Part shown: positions 10,173 through 20,626 of the stretch, piece by piece
How positions within the stretch are numbered: the stretch's first letter is position 1
Layout: each line of letters starts with the position of its first letter
Source: Pythium myriotylum
Taxonomy: Eukaryota; Oomycota; Peronosporomycetes; Pythiales; Pythiaceae
Direction of reading: 5' to 3'
DNA: 64,000 nt
Assembly (NCBI GenBank): GCA_023091665.1
Contig: JALJCQ010000012.1
Span: forward strand, 1,488,001 to 1,552,000
Translations under genes and position numbers: made by a program
Notes under the pieces: generated by a model
Databases searched by the model: none
Told to the model about the DNA's origin: nothing
Seen by the model: only the letters and a program-made list of their open reading frames with translations

Positions 10173-12215
10173 ATGCCCATCCGGCGAGGCGCGAGCACGG
10201 CTCTGCCCATGAAGGCGGCCAAGACCGGTGCCAGACTCCCTCTAAAGCAGCTCCTACACCTTGCCCACCGTGTGCTCATCTTCGTAGCCGCTGTCTCGTA
10301 TGTCAAGCTCTCGTTCGACTCAGCCGTCGCCGCTGTATGGCTGCTCCGCGGGCGCGACAATGCTCTGCTTCCGACCGACGATAGCACGTTTGCGCTGTTC
10401 GCACAGTTCGTCGGGCAAGCGACGCTGCGTGAGAGCCGCCTCGTGACGCGAGGCCTCGGCGATAGCACGAGCCCAAGAGACGGCACACTGTACCTCGAGT
10501 CTCTTGACTCGACAACGTTCACGCCCTGCTCCAACTTTCCGGACACCCAGCGCAACATCTATGATGATCAATTCCTTCGGTACTTATACAAATCAGTCGC
10601 CGAAGGGACAAGCTACCACATTTCAGACGTCGCGGACGCGGCAATGGAGCTGATAGTCCCCATCGTTGACTGCACAACTAGCGACATTTTTGATGGAGAT
10701 GCCACAAGCAGCAGGTTCCATTTCCTCACGCGGCAGCGAGCCAATCCGGAGAACGTGAGCTTGATCGTTTTGTTCATGTCGAATCAACTATACGAAATCA
10801 AGGCACAAGGAGAAGACGGCCCTGCTGCTGTAGCCACAATTCAGATCATCAGTGATATGCGAGCCACGGCCGTTGATACGCATTTCATTGTGTCTATCGG
10901 GTACCCTTTCGAAGATTTCTCTTTCCGCGTATACAATTACCTCAACACGACATCCACCTGGTTGTGGACGTTGGAAAGTGTGCCAGCAGATGACACGGAG
11001 ATTATCAAGATTCTGGAGACTGCAAACCGCGACGGATTCTATATCAAGGCCGAATCCGAGCAGTCAAACATCAACCACAAGATCTGGATCCCTGACTCTG
11101 ATCCTCATAGTGCCGTCGCGAGATGGCATTGGTCAACAAAACCTGTGAACACCGACTCTTGGGCGTGGGTGCATGCAATGCAGCTCATCATCGGCTTGGG
11201 GTTGTTCGGAAATCTCGGGATTCTGTGTCTTGCTACTTACAAGAATGTACGAGCAGGAAAATGGTGGATTGGTGACGCGTTTGTCTCGATCTCAACAGCT
11301 CAGCTCATCAACGGTTCTCTACTGGCGATCTCTTGGTTTATGAATGAATACTGGGTGATGCACGAGTTCGTTTTCTTCACCGCATTCGAGCTCAGCGGCG
11401 TGACGACCATCCACGTGAATACCGGTCCCGCACAAGCTGGATTTCTCACGCTCTACCTGGCCGCATGTGGTCTGGTCGGCCACTTGTTTCGAGAGAAAAT
11501 CGACCCCTTCTTTGCGTCAGTTTGCTTCTCCATCGGCTTCGAGTTCCGGATCGCCATTCTAAAAGCAATCCATCCCCTTCGTGATAGTATCGTCGAATAC
11601 GCTCATTTCTCATACATGCGTGGCTTAGGCGGAGCAGAAGAAGGTCAAACAGCCATCTCTCCTATGCGTCTGTGGACCACACATCCGATTGGGAAGAGAA
11701 ACTACAACTTCGTGATCAAGTGCCTGTTCCCAATCTACTCGACTATTCTTCTTGTGGTCATCTGTGTAGTCATCCGGAAAATCTACCGAAGATTTTACCC
11801 TGAATCACTTCACATTCAGCGCGGAAACACGCCGACCCAGCAGTCTGATAACGAGAAGGCACTGCTTGCCCAAAAGCGAGTGCTTACGTTGTTTGAAGTT
11901 GCTACAGGTACCGAGCTAGAGAACCGATTCGGCGTCGTCTCCGACTACGAGACCTGCATTTTCATCAAAGGCATGAAGTTCGCCTCCGCGGACGGTATCT
12001 ACAGCACGGGCTTCATCATCGCCAACAAGAAGTTTCTGCTTCAAACTGACGACTACTGGTCTATCGTGTTGATGAAGGCACTGCGAAGTCGATACAAGAA
12101 CATTTACGCATACGAGGTGAACGGTAGCACGGTCCAGCAGACAGCTCGCCTGGTGTATCCGCACACGCTGACATTGCAGGATCTATCCAATATCAATGTG
12201 AACGTGTTATCATGA
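10173..12215 (+). CDS. Multi-pass membrane protein, tandem family copy 2
   Basis: A single-exon protein of 680 residues from ATG 10173 (MPIRRGAS; a later ATG at 10209 is also possible). It aligns end to end with copies 1 and 3 and has the same topology: an N-terminal helix, a glycosylation-rich ectodomain, a cluster of helices from about residue 335, and a C-terminal soluble domain. Function is not recognised. It starts only 169 bp after the stop of copy 1, so its promoter must be short. The final 289 coding bases before the last few codons are identical to copy 3 (11911-12199 versus 14202-14490), although the rest of the gene is clearly diverged from it. Confidence 0.85.
   Translation: MPIRRGASTALPMKAAKTGARLPLKQLLHLAHRVLIFVAAVSYVKLSFDSAVAAVWLLRGRDNALLPTDDSTFALFAQFVGQATLRESRLVTRGLGDSTSPRDGTLYLESLDSTTFTPCSNFPDTQRNIYDDQFLRYLYKSVAEGTSYHISDVADAAMELIVPIVDCTTSDIFDGDATSSRFHFLTRQRANPENVSLIVLFMSNQLYEIKAQGEDGPAAVATIQIISDMRATAVDTHFIVSIGYPFEDFSFRVYNYLNTTSTWLWTLESVPADDTEIIKILETANRDGFYIKAESEQSNINHKIWIPDSDPHSAVARWHWSTKPVNTDSWAWVHAMQLIIGLGLFGNLGILCLATYKNVRAGKWWIGDAFVSISTAQLINGSLLAISWFMNEYWVMHEFVFFTAFELSGVTTIHVNTGPAQAGFLTLYLAACGLVGHLFREKIDPFFASVCFSIGFEFRIAILKAIHPLRDSIVEYAHFSYMRGLGGAEEGQTAISPMRLWTTHPIGKRNYNFVIKCLFPIYSTILLVVICVVIRKIYRRFYPESLHIQRGNTPTQQSDNEKALLAQKRVLTLFEVATGTELENRFGVVSDYETCIFIKGMKFASADGIYSTGFIIANKKFLLQTDDYWSIVLMKALRSRYKNIYAYEVNGSTVQQTARLVYPHTLTLQDLSNINVNVLS
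11911..12199 (+). repeat. Identical 3' tract shared by membrane-family copies 2 and 3 (copy A)
   Basis: By eye, these 289 bases match 14202-14490 without a mismatch (offset 2291). Both borders are sharp: upstream the two genes differ at many bases, and downstream the last codons differ (GTGAACGTG versus GTCAGCGTG). The tract codes for most of the soluble C-terminal domain. Including silent positions, identity is complete, which points to recent gene conversion rather than protein-level constraint. Confidence 0.9.
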
Positions 12216-12406
12216 AGAAAACGTCGAAGTCTGCAAAGAACCAGCAGTTCATGTCGTTTCCTGGATGGTGTTTTTATCATAACCTACGTGTATGAAAGTT
12301 CTATTTCTGTGTCTGCGAGCAAGAAGGACTATATCTGAATTCCGGCGATTTCAGGCTCTGAGCAAAGCTGGTTGGTGAACATTTAAGTACGGCTGGTCCA
12401 ACACGT

Positions 12407-14506
12407 ATGACAGCCGCAGGGCCACCAACACGTTCTCTGCCACGTTCGAATGGGCGCCATGACATCGGGACAGCAGCAAAACATCACCACGGGACGCCAG
12501 CAAAGGTCAATCGACCAACACTTCGGCAGTCTGTTGGAAGAGTTTTCCACTTGGTGCGACGATTTGCCATTTTCGCGTACGCGATCGGATATGCATATCA
12601 GTGCTTTGCTTCATCGTACGTAGCGATGGGGCTGTTACGAGGACGGGATAATCCAACAATTACATCAGAGGAAGAAAAGTTTGAGGTCATCGCTGATTTT
12701 GCTGGGCAAGACACGTTGAGACGTAGTCGGCTGGTATATAACGATGCTCTGAAGGACAGCACAACACCAGTAAAGGGCACAGTCTACCTTGAAGCCGGCG
12801 CAGCGTCATTTCGTCAATGTTCTGATCTCACTGGTACACAAGCCAAGATCTATGATGACACATTTTTGAGATCCTTGTACGTAGCAATTGTTCGAGACAC
12901 CAGCTACCACATCCCAGAGATTGATCCAAGCAAGACTGAGCTGATTGCACCTTTTGTTGATTGTTCCACGCGCGATGTCATTGATGGAGACAGCACAACA
13001 GGCCGATTCTTCTATCTACAGCGCGAGCTCCAAGACCCAGAGACAGTCCATCTCCTCGTTGTCTCGCTGTCAAATCAGCAGTACACAGTTCCAGCACAAG
13101 GCGTGGAAGGTGCTGCAGGGGTTGCGACTGTTCAGCGCATAGAAAGCATGCTCGATGAAAACGTCAAAGCTCACTTCATCCTTGCTCTTGGGTATCCGTA
13201 CGAGACGCTTTCTTTCCGGTGCTACAACTATTTGAATACGACAAACGACGGGCAATGGATTCTCCAAAGCATTCCACCAAACGAGGACGAGCTGTCTATA
13301 ACGGTGCAAACCGCAAATCGTGAAGGCTTCTATATCAAGGCAGAGTCTGAGCAATCGAATGTGAATAACAAGATCTGGATTCTTGAGGAGGATCCTCTCA
13401 ATTCCATCGGCCGCTGGAGATGGGAAACGAAACCTGTTCTCCATGACTCCTGGGCTTGGGTGCACGGCGTCCAGTTCTTTATCGGTATAGGGCTCCTCTC
13501 TAACTTGGGAATTCTTTGCATCGCCACGTATCGAAATTTTCGGGCAGGCAAATGGTGGATTGGTGATGCATTTGTCTCAATTTCCACTGCTCAGCTTGTG
13601 AATGGTGCTGCTGTCTTAGTGTCATGGTTCATGAACGAGTACTGGTCACTTCACGAATTTTGCTTCAGCGTCGGCTTCAAAATCTCCGGTGCTACTAGTA
13701 TTTACGTATATGAGATACCGATGCGAGTCGATTTGCTCACTATCTATTTCAGCGCGTGTGGACTAATCGGACTTCTTCTCAGAGAAAAGATCGATCCGCT
13801 AATCGCTGCACTATGTTTTCACATCGGATTCGATTTGCGTGTCGAAATTCTCAGTGCACTACCACGCATTCGAAGCTACATTGTGAATTATGCATTGTAT
13901 TCGCATCGTCGAAATATCCACACAGCCCCGGAAGGTCAAGAGAGGATCTCGCCAATGCAGCTCTGGGCTACGCACTCGATAGGAAAACGGAATTATGCCT
14001 TCGTGGTGCGATGCCTGTCTCCTCTCTTGGTGACCCTGCTCTTAGTCATCGTCTTGACTCTCACGCTGAAGTTGTATAAACGATTTAACCCACCCTCTGT
14101 TCACAGCCAGCACACTACAACTGCTACATCTTCTTCAACTTCTCATGAGTCACAGACTGCGCAAAAACGTATGTTCACCATATTCGAATTGGCGACCGGG
14201 TCCGAGCTAGAGAACCGATTCGGCGTCGTCTCCGACTACGAGACCTGCATTTTCATCAAAGGCATGAAGTTCGCCTCCGCGGACGGTATCTACAGCACGG
14301 GCTTCATCATCGCCAACAAGAAGTTTCTGCTTCAAACTGACGACTACTGGTCTATCGTGTTGATGAAGGCACTGCGAAGTCGATACAAGAACATTTACGC
14401 ATACGAGGTGAACGGTAGCACGGTCCAGCAGACAGCTCGCCTGGTGTATCCGCACACGCTGACATTGCAGGATCTATCCAATATCAATGTCAGCGTGTTA
14501 TCATGA
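12407..14506 (+). CDS. Multi-pass membrane protein, tandem family copy 3
   Basis: A single-exon protein of 699 residues from ATG 12407 (MTAAGPPTRS). It has the same architecture as the two upstream paralogues: N-terminal helix near residues 50-65, ectodomain with NTT sequons, helix cluster (VQFFIGIGLLSNLGILCIATY, VNGAAVLVSWFMNEYW, LLVTLLLVIVLTLTLKLY) and a C-terminal soluble domain after a Ser/Thr-rich linker. Base composition is more AT-rich than copy 1 except in the last 300 bases, where it is identical to copy 2. Function is not recognised. The gap to copy 2 is 191 bp. Confidence 0.85.
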   Translation: MTAAGPPTRSLPRSNGRHDIGTAAKHHHGTPAKVNRPTLRQSVGRVFHLVRRFAIFAYAIGYAYQCFASSYVAMGLLRGRDNPTITSEEEKFEVIADFAGQDTLRRSRLVYNDALKDSTTPVKGTVYLEAGAASFRQCSDLTGTQAKIYDDTFLRSLYVAIVRDTSYHIPEIDPSKTELIAPFVDCSTRDVIDGDSTTGRFFYLQRELQDPETVHLLVVSLSNQQYTVPAQGVEGAAGVATVQRIESMLDENVKAHFILALGYPYETLSFRCYNYLNTTNDGQWILQSIPPNEDELSITVQTANREGFYIKAESEQSNVNNKIWILEEDPLNSIGRWRWETKPVLHDSWAWVHGVQFFIGIGLLSNLGILCIATYRNFRAGKWWIGDAFVSISTAQLVNGAAVLVSWFMNEYWSLHEFCFSVGFKISGATSIYVYEIPMRVDLLTIYFSACGLIGLLLREKIDPLIAALCFHIGFDLRVEILSALPRIRSYIVNYALYSHRRNIHTAPEGQERISPMQLWATHSIGKRNYAFVVRCLSPLLVTLLLVIVLTLTLKLYKRFNPPSVHSQHTTTATSSSTSHESQTAQKRMFTIFELATGSELENRFGVVSDYETCIFIKGMKFASADGIYSTGFIIANKKFLLQTDDYWSIVLMKALRSRYKNIYAYEVNGSTVQQTARLVYPHTLTLQDLSNINVSVLS
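14202..14490 (+). repeat. Identical 3' tract shared by membrane-family copies 2 and 3 (copy B)
   Basis: Second copy of the 289-bp tract at 11911-12199. The more GC-rich composition here contrasts with the AT-richer gene body just upstream, which suggests copy 2 was the donor. Confidence 0.9.
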
Positions 14507-15017
14507 CCTTCACTGATTTCAATTTACAGAAAACCGCGGCTTGGTCACCCTCATCTTGTCGGGTAGAGCTGTAGTTCGCCCTTCTCACAGCCGCAGGTAA
14601 ATCGTTGCTGAGTGAGGGCGGACCGCCACTCCAGAGTTATGGTGTGTGCAGCGTTGACGCGTTCGGTGCTGCGATCATCTTTCGGAGACTTTGATTTGAT
14701 GACGATTACCGAAAACGAATGTTGGGTGCATCCCATACACGCGAAATTCACCACCGAGGTCCTTGACATCGTGTTGAGCTTTTGCGCTCACAATCCAGAA
14801 CTCCATCTTGCACACTGCGGACAACGGATTATGGTGCGGAGAAGCACTTGGATTTACTTGCCTTGTGTTCGTCCATGGGGGTCATACGCGCAAATGCTCA
14901 CCATTTGCAGCTAAATCTCCATCGACGCTCGGCTAATACCGAAAGACAACGTCAGAATGGATGCACAATACATATATTATCATGGTTCAACGAGTGGAGA
15001 CCGAGCGAAGAAAAATA
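14507..15017. other. Convergent intergenic region, no gene seen
   Basis: 511 bp between the stop of membrane-family copy 3 and the stop of the UBE2J-type gene, which are transcribed towards each other. An open frame at 14612-14914 starts with GTG and codes for nothing recognisable. Terminators of both genes should lie here. Confidence 0.4.
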
Positions 15018-16259
15018 CTACTGGAGCACTCCCTGCATCTGCAGCATCTTTTTGTAGACAAGTGCAAATAGCGCCACCGTTAGAGCGATCGTGACGTAGT
15101 GGAGCACTGTGTCAATGTGATCAGGGCCGCGTGTTGGTGCACGCTGCTGAGGAGGAAGCGGGGCAGCGTAAATGGGTTCTGGCCTCCTGATCGGGGCAGG
15201 CTCTTCCGGCGTGGTGTCGGGAACAGGTTGCGCGGGTCTCTCAGCATCCGTTTCGTCCGCTTCTCGAGTGAACGCGATCGCTTCACCGATAATGGACGGA
15301 GGCTGAACGGCCTCTTCTTGTGGTACCGATCGTTTTTCTTCGTTCTGTTCAGGCACCTTAGTGTCGCCGTCAACATCCGCTCTGTCTGCGTCAGTTGCCG
15401 GCTTGGCCTCTTCTGCGCTAGGAGTCGGCGGCGCCTCGAGACTGTGAATGTGAAGCTGAGCGATTTGATCTGCGTACTTGGAAGGCTTTTTTTCGCCGCC
15501 TTCATCCCGCTTGAGCTCTGGGAGTAGGTCGGCTACCTTACCACAGATGTCGCACTTGAAGTCGCACGACTGATAGATAGCCCGAGCATTTCCGTCAGAA
15601 CCCACATCAGTGTATACAACTTAATTACTAAAACTCACCAGCTTCGCGAGGCGACGGCGTTCCTGTGGAGGATAGTCGAGTGCGCCAATTGCGCCTTCGC
15701 CCTTGGTCGGCATGAAGCTGATGAGCGCCTCAAGAATCAGGCGGACTACCGGTCAAAAGAGTATTAGTCGGCGCTCGTCGGTAACACGTAGACTGGCGAA
15801 CACACTTACTTCCCCACGCGGGCTGCCACTCTTCCGGGTGATAGGCCGAGATGCTGAGGCAGATTTTCTTGCGCACTTCGAAGCGGCCGTTCGGCTGCGA
15901 CCAGAGAGGCGTCAGGTCCGCACGGTCTCCGCAGATCGAACGCGAGTCTCGTACCGTGAGGAGCATGATGTTCGGGGGCTTGAACGGGTAGTCAGACGGC
16001 AGCAGGATGCGCCCGTGATAGATGCCTCCTTCGAACTCGGTATCGCGCGGCCCACGCAGCGTGAAGTGCCAGTCGAACATGTTGTCCTCGAGCGGCGCGG
16101 CGTAGTACTGGTCGCTCGGGTCTTTCATCATCTCGCGCACATCCTACAGAGCGTTCCAGAGACCGTGAGCGGCACCGATCGGTAGCAGAGTTCAATGTGC
16201 ATCGATCGACGTGCCCCCTGGATGCGCTTGATCGCCGTGTTGCGCACAGCCGACGCCAT
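15018..16259 (-). CDS. UBE2J: Tail-anchored ubiquitin-conjugating enzyme E2, UBE2J/Ubc6 type
   Basis: Five exons give 325 residues: 16259-16215, 16143-15955, 15894-15810, 15745-15639, 15569-15018. This ER-membrane E2 serves ER-associated degradation. The UBC fold shows YYAAPLEDNMFDWHFTLRGP, GGIYHGRILLPSDYPFKPP, then PNGRFEVRKKICLSISAYHP, where Cys in KICLS is the ubiquitin-accepting residue; this TPNGRF/LCLSIS form is specific to the Ubc6/UBE2J branch. A CDFKCDICGK motif and a long acidic Pro-rich linker follow, then a single C-terminal helix (VTIALTVALFALVYKKM) that anchors it with the active site in the cytosol. The first intron (16214-16144) begins GCACGT, so it appears to be a GC-AG intron: it is the only split that joins KRIQG to DVREMMKDP in frame. 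The second intron (15954-15895) is 60 nt and in frame. Confidence 0.92.
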
Positions 16260-16398
16260 CGCGACGCGTCGAGAGCTCGACTCTTCCGTTCGATCGATTG
16301 ACAACACACGGCAACGTGGCAAAAGAAAACCTCTCGCATCAGATTCAGATATGAGGAAGACTCAGTCAAAATGGCTTCATTTTCCTCAATGGGGTTTA

Positions 16399-18282
16399 TC
16401 ACTGCGGAGACTCGAGTAGGCTCTGCATGATCTTGTTGGCCCGCTCTGGATGGACGCGGCCATCGCAGGCCTTCATGACCTGGCCGATGAAGAAGCCAAA
16501 GAGCTGCGTCTTGCCGTCGCGGTATGCGGCCAAGTTCTTCTGAGTTTTCTGTACGTTGCCAAGAATCACCCAGGATCAGGACCTCCTCAATCTGACCCAA
16601 TACTCACATGCACCACTTACCGGGTCTTCAAGAACAGCAAGGCACAACTGGCGGATTTCAGCTTCGTCCTGGATCTGCTTCCAGTTGTTCTTCTCGACCA
16701 CCTCGATTGCTCTCGTTGTTGCGCCCTGGAGATTCTCGTAGTACACAATCTCGAGCACATCCTTGGCAATCTTTCCCGAGATGGTGCCATCAACGATGAG
16801 GTCGATGAGCTCACCTAGGCTCTCTGCACTCACAGGACTCTCTGTGATCTCTGTGTTGGTAGCTTTGAGGTAGCTGAATAGCTCGTTGAGAATCCAGTTC
16901 ACTACGAGCTTGGCCGGACGCGACGATTTACTTGCGACCTCTTCGAAGAAGGCTGCAGCCCCGGCTTCGTTCACAAGCACAGAACTTTCATACGACGTGA
17001 GGCCATAGCTGCTCGATAGTCGTTCTTTGAGAGCGTCCGGGAGCTCAGGAAGACGCTTGCGGATCGTATCAATGACCGCAGGATCAACAACAAGCGGGGG
17101 GAGGTCAGGTTCTGGGAAGAATCGGTAGTCTTTCGCGCCTTCTTTTGATCGCATACGTTTCTAGTGGCTCAAATATTCGATCAGATAAACTAGGAAATGA
17201 TGTGTCCACTATATGGAACAGAACTCACCGTTTCCCCTGAGACAGCATCAAAAGACCTGGTTTCGCGTTCCACCTGAACACCATTCACTTCGATGTGCTC
17301 GATCTGCCGACGCGCCTCATACTCGGCTGCACGCATCATGTTTCGAATGCTATTCATGTTCTTAACTTCGACGCGCTCGCCGAATGGTTTCTCGTCACCG
17401 TCTGCCGGACGGACGCTAACATTCAAATCGCAACGCATCGAGCCTTCTTCCATGTTGCCATCGCACACTTCAAGGTGACGTAGTAGGTGTTGGAGTTGCT
17501 TGATGACCTGTCCAGCTTCAACGGGGCTGCGGAGATCGGGCTCCATGACGATCTCCATCAATGCAGTGCCAGCGCGGTTCAGATCCACCAGTGTCGCGTT
17601 ATCCTGCATCTCGTGGTTGCTCTTTCCGGAATCCTGCTCAATCTGGATCCGTGCAATACGTACTTGGCGAGGGATGATCGCCTGTGCAATAATTACCAGA
17701 CGATTAACATTACAGACATCGGCGCATCGCACAACTACGCACCTCTGCATTAGTGGCTTTCTTTGATTCTTGCTTCTCCTTCCATTTGCGTAGGGCCTCG
17801 TTCTTCTCCTTGCGATTCTTGTACTTACTACCATCAAACACCGCGTCGACCCCATCATCGCCATCCTTATCTGCTTCATTCACGATAGCGGTGGCCGGTA
17901 GATCAAACTGGAGCACGCCGTTCGTCGCAATGGGTGCGCGCTGCTGGGTGAGCTGGTAACCAAGCGGAAGATCGCAGTAGAAGTAATGCTTGCGCTCGAA
18001 GATCGAGCGAGGATGCACTGTCGCGCCAACTGCAAGGCTCGTGCGGATGGCCTGGTGCACGCATTCGCGGTTGACGACGGGCAGCGTGCCCGGGAGCGCG
18101 GCGTCGAAGAACGAGACATTCCGGTTTGGTTGCGCAGCGGCCGAGAGGCTCGCAGGCGAGCCGCTCATGAGCTTCGACTGCGACAGCACCTGCGCATGGA
18201 CCTCGAGGCCGATGCAGACCTCCCAGAGCTTGCCGCTCTTGCTCTTGAGCAGCTGGCGCAGCGGAGCCGACGCCGTCGCCAT
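16399..18282 (-). CDS. gatB: Glutamyl/aspartyl-tRNA amidotransferase subunit B, organellar
   Basis: Four exons: 18282-17743, 17681-17229, 17160-16621, 16548-16399; 560 residues. With GatA and GatC it transamidates misacylated Glu-tRNA(Gln), in eukaryotes in mitochondria. Landmarks: [90 protein letters not shown], then [20 protein letters not shown] across an exon joint, and a C-terminal YqeY-like tail ending in [20 protein letters not shown]. The last exon was found by joining EDP to [13 protein letters not shown]. The start is ATG 18282 ([12 protein letters not shown]); the region before LWEVCIG is basic, as in a short targeting peptide. A charged insertion of about 40 residues (KDGDDGVD...KEKQESKK) precedes the IEQD motif and is not typical of bacterial GatB. 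Confidence 0.95.
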
Positions 18283-18441
18283 GCTTCCACCGACAATTGC
18301 GGTCAATTGAGCTGCTCACCACAGACTGGTATACCTTTTCAACCAATGAATGATGCTTCAAGGATACCAAGTGGATTTGATTGACTAATAACCCGATCTT
18401 AAAAATGTAGCCATCATGACGTGGATCCTGGTCATCGGCAT

Positions 18442-19423
18442 CTACAAGCGACTCGCGTCCGCGAAAGGGGGCAGAGTCTTGAGCGACTCGACGATGCGGG
18501 CGACACAAGCGTCTGGGTCTTCAAGAACGAGCAGGTGACCCGTGTTGGGGACCGCATCTGCAATGGTGTACACGCCCGGGTACTTGTCGACGAGGGGCTT
18601 TCTGTGCTCCGGCATGAAGAGCTGCGTGTGTGCACCATACAAGAGCGCGATCGGGCATCTCGGCTTGGCCAGCTCATCTTCGCTCAGCCGCACCGAACCG
18701 TCAGCATAGAGCGAAGCTTCGATGAGAGGGTGGCACGACAGCGCGTACTTGCTCTCTGGGTCGAACACGTTGTTCTCGGGACTAACTCGGACTACGGCGC
18801 CTTGGATGTACGACTTCAAGACTTCAGGATGCCAGCGCGCAAAGTTCCGCGTGGTCAGAAGCTCGGCCTCAGCCGCCTCGAAAGAATCCCTACGAAGCGT
18901 ACATTCTGAACAAGTTGCTAACTGTCATGCTGCGACGAACTCACCAGCTGGCTTGCCGCTTCAGCGTGACCGAGACGAGATAGTCGAGCGGCTTCCGCAC
19001 GCCCGGGAAGTCTTCGAGGTTAACGATGGGCTCAAAGAGAATCAGTGCATCGAAGGTGCCCGGACGCTCTGCTTCGGCTCGCCACAGAGCGCCACCGCCC
19101 ATTGAGTGACCAATTCCAATCAGCGGCGATCGCTTGCGACCGAGCTCCTCGACCTGACGGTGCACTGCAGCTACGTACGTTTCCCAAACCGCGGCTGGGT
19201 GCTTCACGCGCGGCGCCGATGGGTCGTCGTGTTGGACAACAGCCGGCTGCGAGACATCGCGATTCGCGCCGTGGTAAGGGAAGTCCATCGCGACCGTATC
19301 AATGGAGCCGACGCCTCGCAGCAGCGGCGTCTGCTGGAGGCGTGCTATGATGGGGAACCAAACCTCCTTGCAGAACCCACCGCCGTGGCAGAAGAGCAGC
19401 GTCGCAGCCCGCGTCGTCGCCAT
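18442..19423 (-). CDS. Alpha/beta-hydrolase, array copy 1, C-terminal SRL
   Basis: Two exons (19423-18945, 18889-18442; 55-nt intron) give 308 residues. The alpha/beta-hydrolase fold is shown by LLFCHGGGFCKEVW (oxyanion-loop HG), the nucleophile elbow GIGHSMGGG with the catalytic Ser, and a late conserved His (NTGHLLVLEDPD). The protein ends in ASRL; SRL fits the PTS1 peroxisomal consensus. The start ATG 19423 (MATTRAATLLF) was chosen because paralogues begin at the same place. It resembles the small family of fungal peroxisomal hydrolases such as yeast Lpx1 and fungal AKT2-type enzymes, but the substrate is unknown. It is the 3'-most of four minus-strand copies; a fifth is divergent. Confidence 0.88.
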
Positions 19424-19595
19424 CTCGTAGATAGACTGCTGATGAGACTTTGTCGGTGTCAACGAGAATAAGAAAAAGCAACTTGAGGGTCAACCTCAAG
19501 ACCCTGCGACGTGTGTTTGTGCATAATCATTCATGTTTAGATGGGCGCCCACGTGTCAGCGCATAATCATTCGTTACAGATGGCTAGAAATCCTC

Positions 19596-20626
19596 TCACA
19601 ACTTGCCTCCGCTCGGTCGAAACGGGGGCAGCTGCTCGAGCGTCTCGAGGATACGGCTGGCCGAGGCGTCAGGATCCTCCATCACGACGACGTGGCTCTT
19701 GTCCGGAATGGGCTCGCCGATACTGTACACATCCGCGTGCTTGTCTACGAGCTGCTGCCTGTACTCAGGCATGAAAAAATGCGTACGGCCCCCGTAATGA
19801 AAGCGCACGGGGCACTTAACTCTGCCAATCTCCTCGTTCGTGAGACGTACTCCTCCGTTAGAATACAGAGAGGCCTCGAAGTGTGGGTGGCACGATAACG
19901 CGAACTTCGTCTCTGGGTCGACCACATTGTTCTCTTTCTTCACTTGCACAACCGCTCCTTTGATGTACGCCTCGAGAGCCTCTGGATGCCAGCGTGAAAA
20001 GTTTCGGGAGTTGAGGAGCTCTTTCTCGGCCTCTTCATACGAATCCCTATGGAGATATGTATCAGTCGCTGCATAGTAAATGTCCATGGCAGACTCGCAT
20101 TCGCATCTTACCAGCCTCCAGGCCGCTTGAGCGTGACTGACACAAGGAAGTCGACCGATTTTTTGCTGTTGGGGTAGTCTTCAATGTTGGCGATCGGCTC
20201 GAACAACACCAACCCATCGAACGTGCCCGGCGCGGTCGCTTCAGCTTTCCATAGCGCCGCCGCGCCCATTGAGTGGCCTATGCCGATTAGGGGCTTCTTG
20301 TTCCGTCCTTCTCGCTCACGCAGCAAGCGCACATGTTCGTGTACTTCGGTTGGAGTCCACTGGTCCCAGTTCATGCCTGGATGGAAGACGTAGGGAGATG
20401 CTGGGTCTTCCAATCGTATCTCCGCCCGCTGTGACACATTGCGATTTTCGCCGTGGTATGAAAAATCAAAGGAGCTCATCTGGATCCTCGATCCGAGGCT
20501 CTGGATCAGAGGCGACTTCTGCAGGCGCTTGATAATGGGCGTCCACACCTCCTTGCAGAAGCCGCACCCATGGCAGAAAAGCAGCGTCGCTGCGTGGGTG
20601 GAGGACGAGAGAGGTACTGAGGCCAT
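19596..20626 (-). CDS. Alpha/beta-hydrolase, array copy 2
   Basis: Two exons (20626-20112, 20046-19596) with a 65-nt intron at exactly the same codon and phase as in copy 1 (inside Trp TG|G). 321 residues. LLFCHGCGFCKEVW, GIGHSMGAAALW and KSHVVVMEDPD mark the fold, nucleophile and catalytic His. The C-terminus is GGKL, which resembles the PTS1 signal SKL but has Gly instead of Ser at -3, so peroxisomal import is doubtful. Substrate unknown. It keeps the strongly conserved block NFSRWHPEALEAYIKGAVV seen in all five copies. Confidence 0.88.

Noticed and set aside
14612..14914. 100-codon frame between membrane family copy 3 and UBE2J
   Set aside because: GTG start, no homologous features, ordinary composition for noncoding sequence.
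15895..15954. In-frame coding of VRDSRSICGDRADLTPLWSQ in the UBE2J gene
   Set aside because: The 60-nt stretch has GTACGA...CGCAG borders and interrupts the conserved LLTPNGRF motif, so it is an intron although it has no stop codon.
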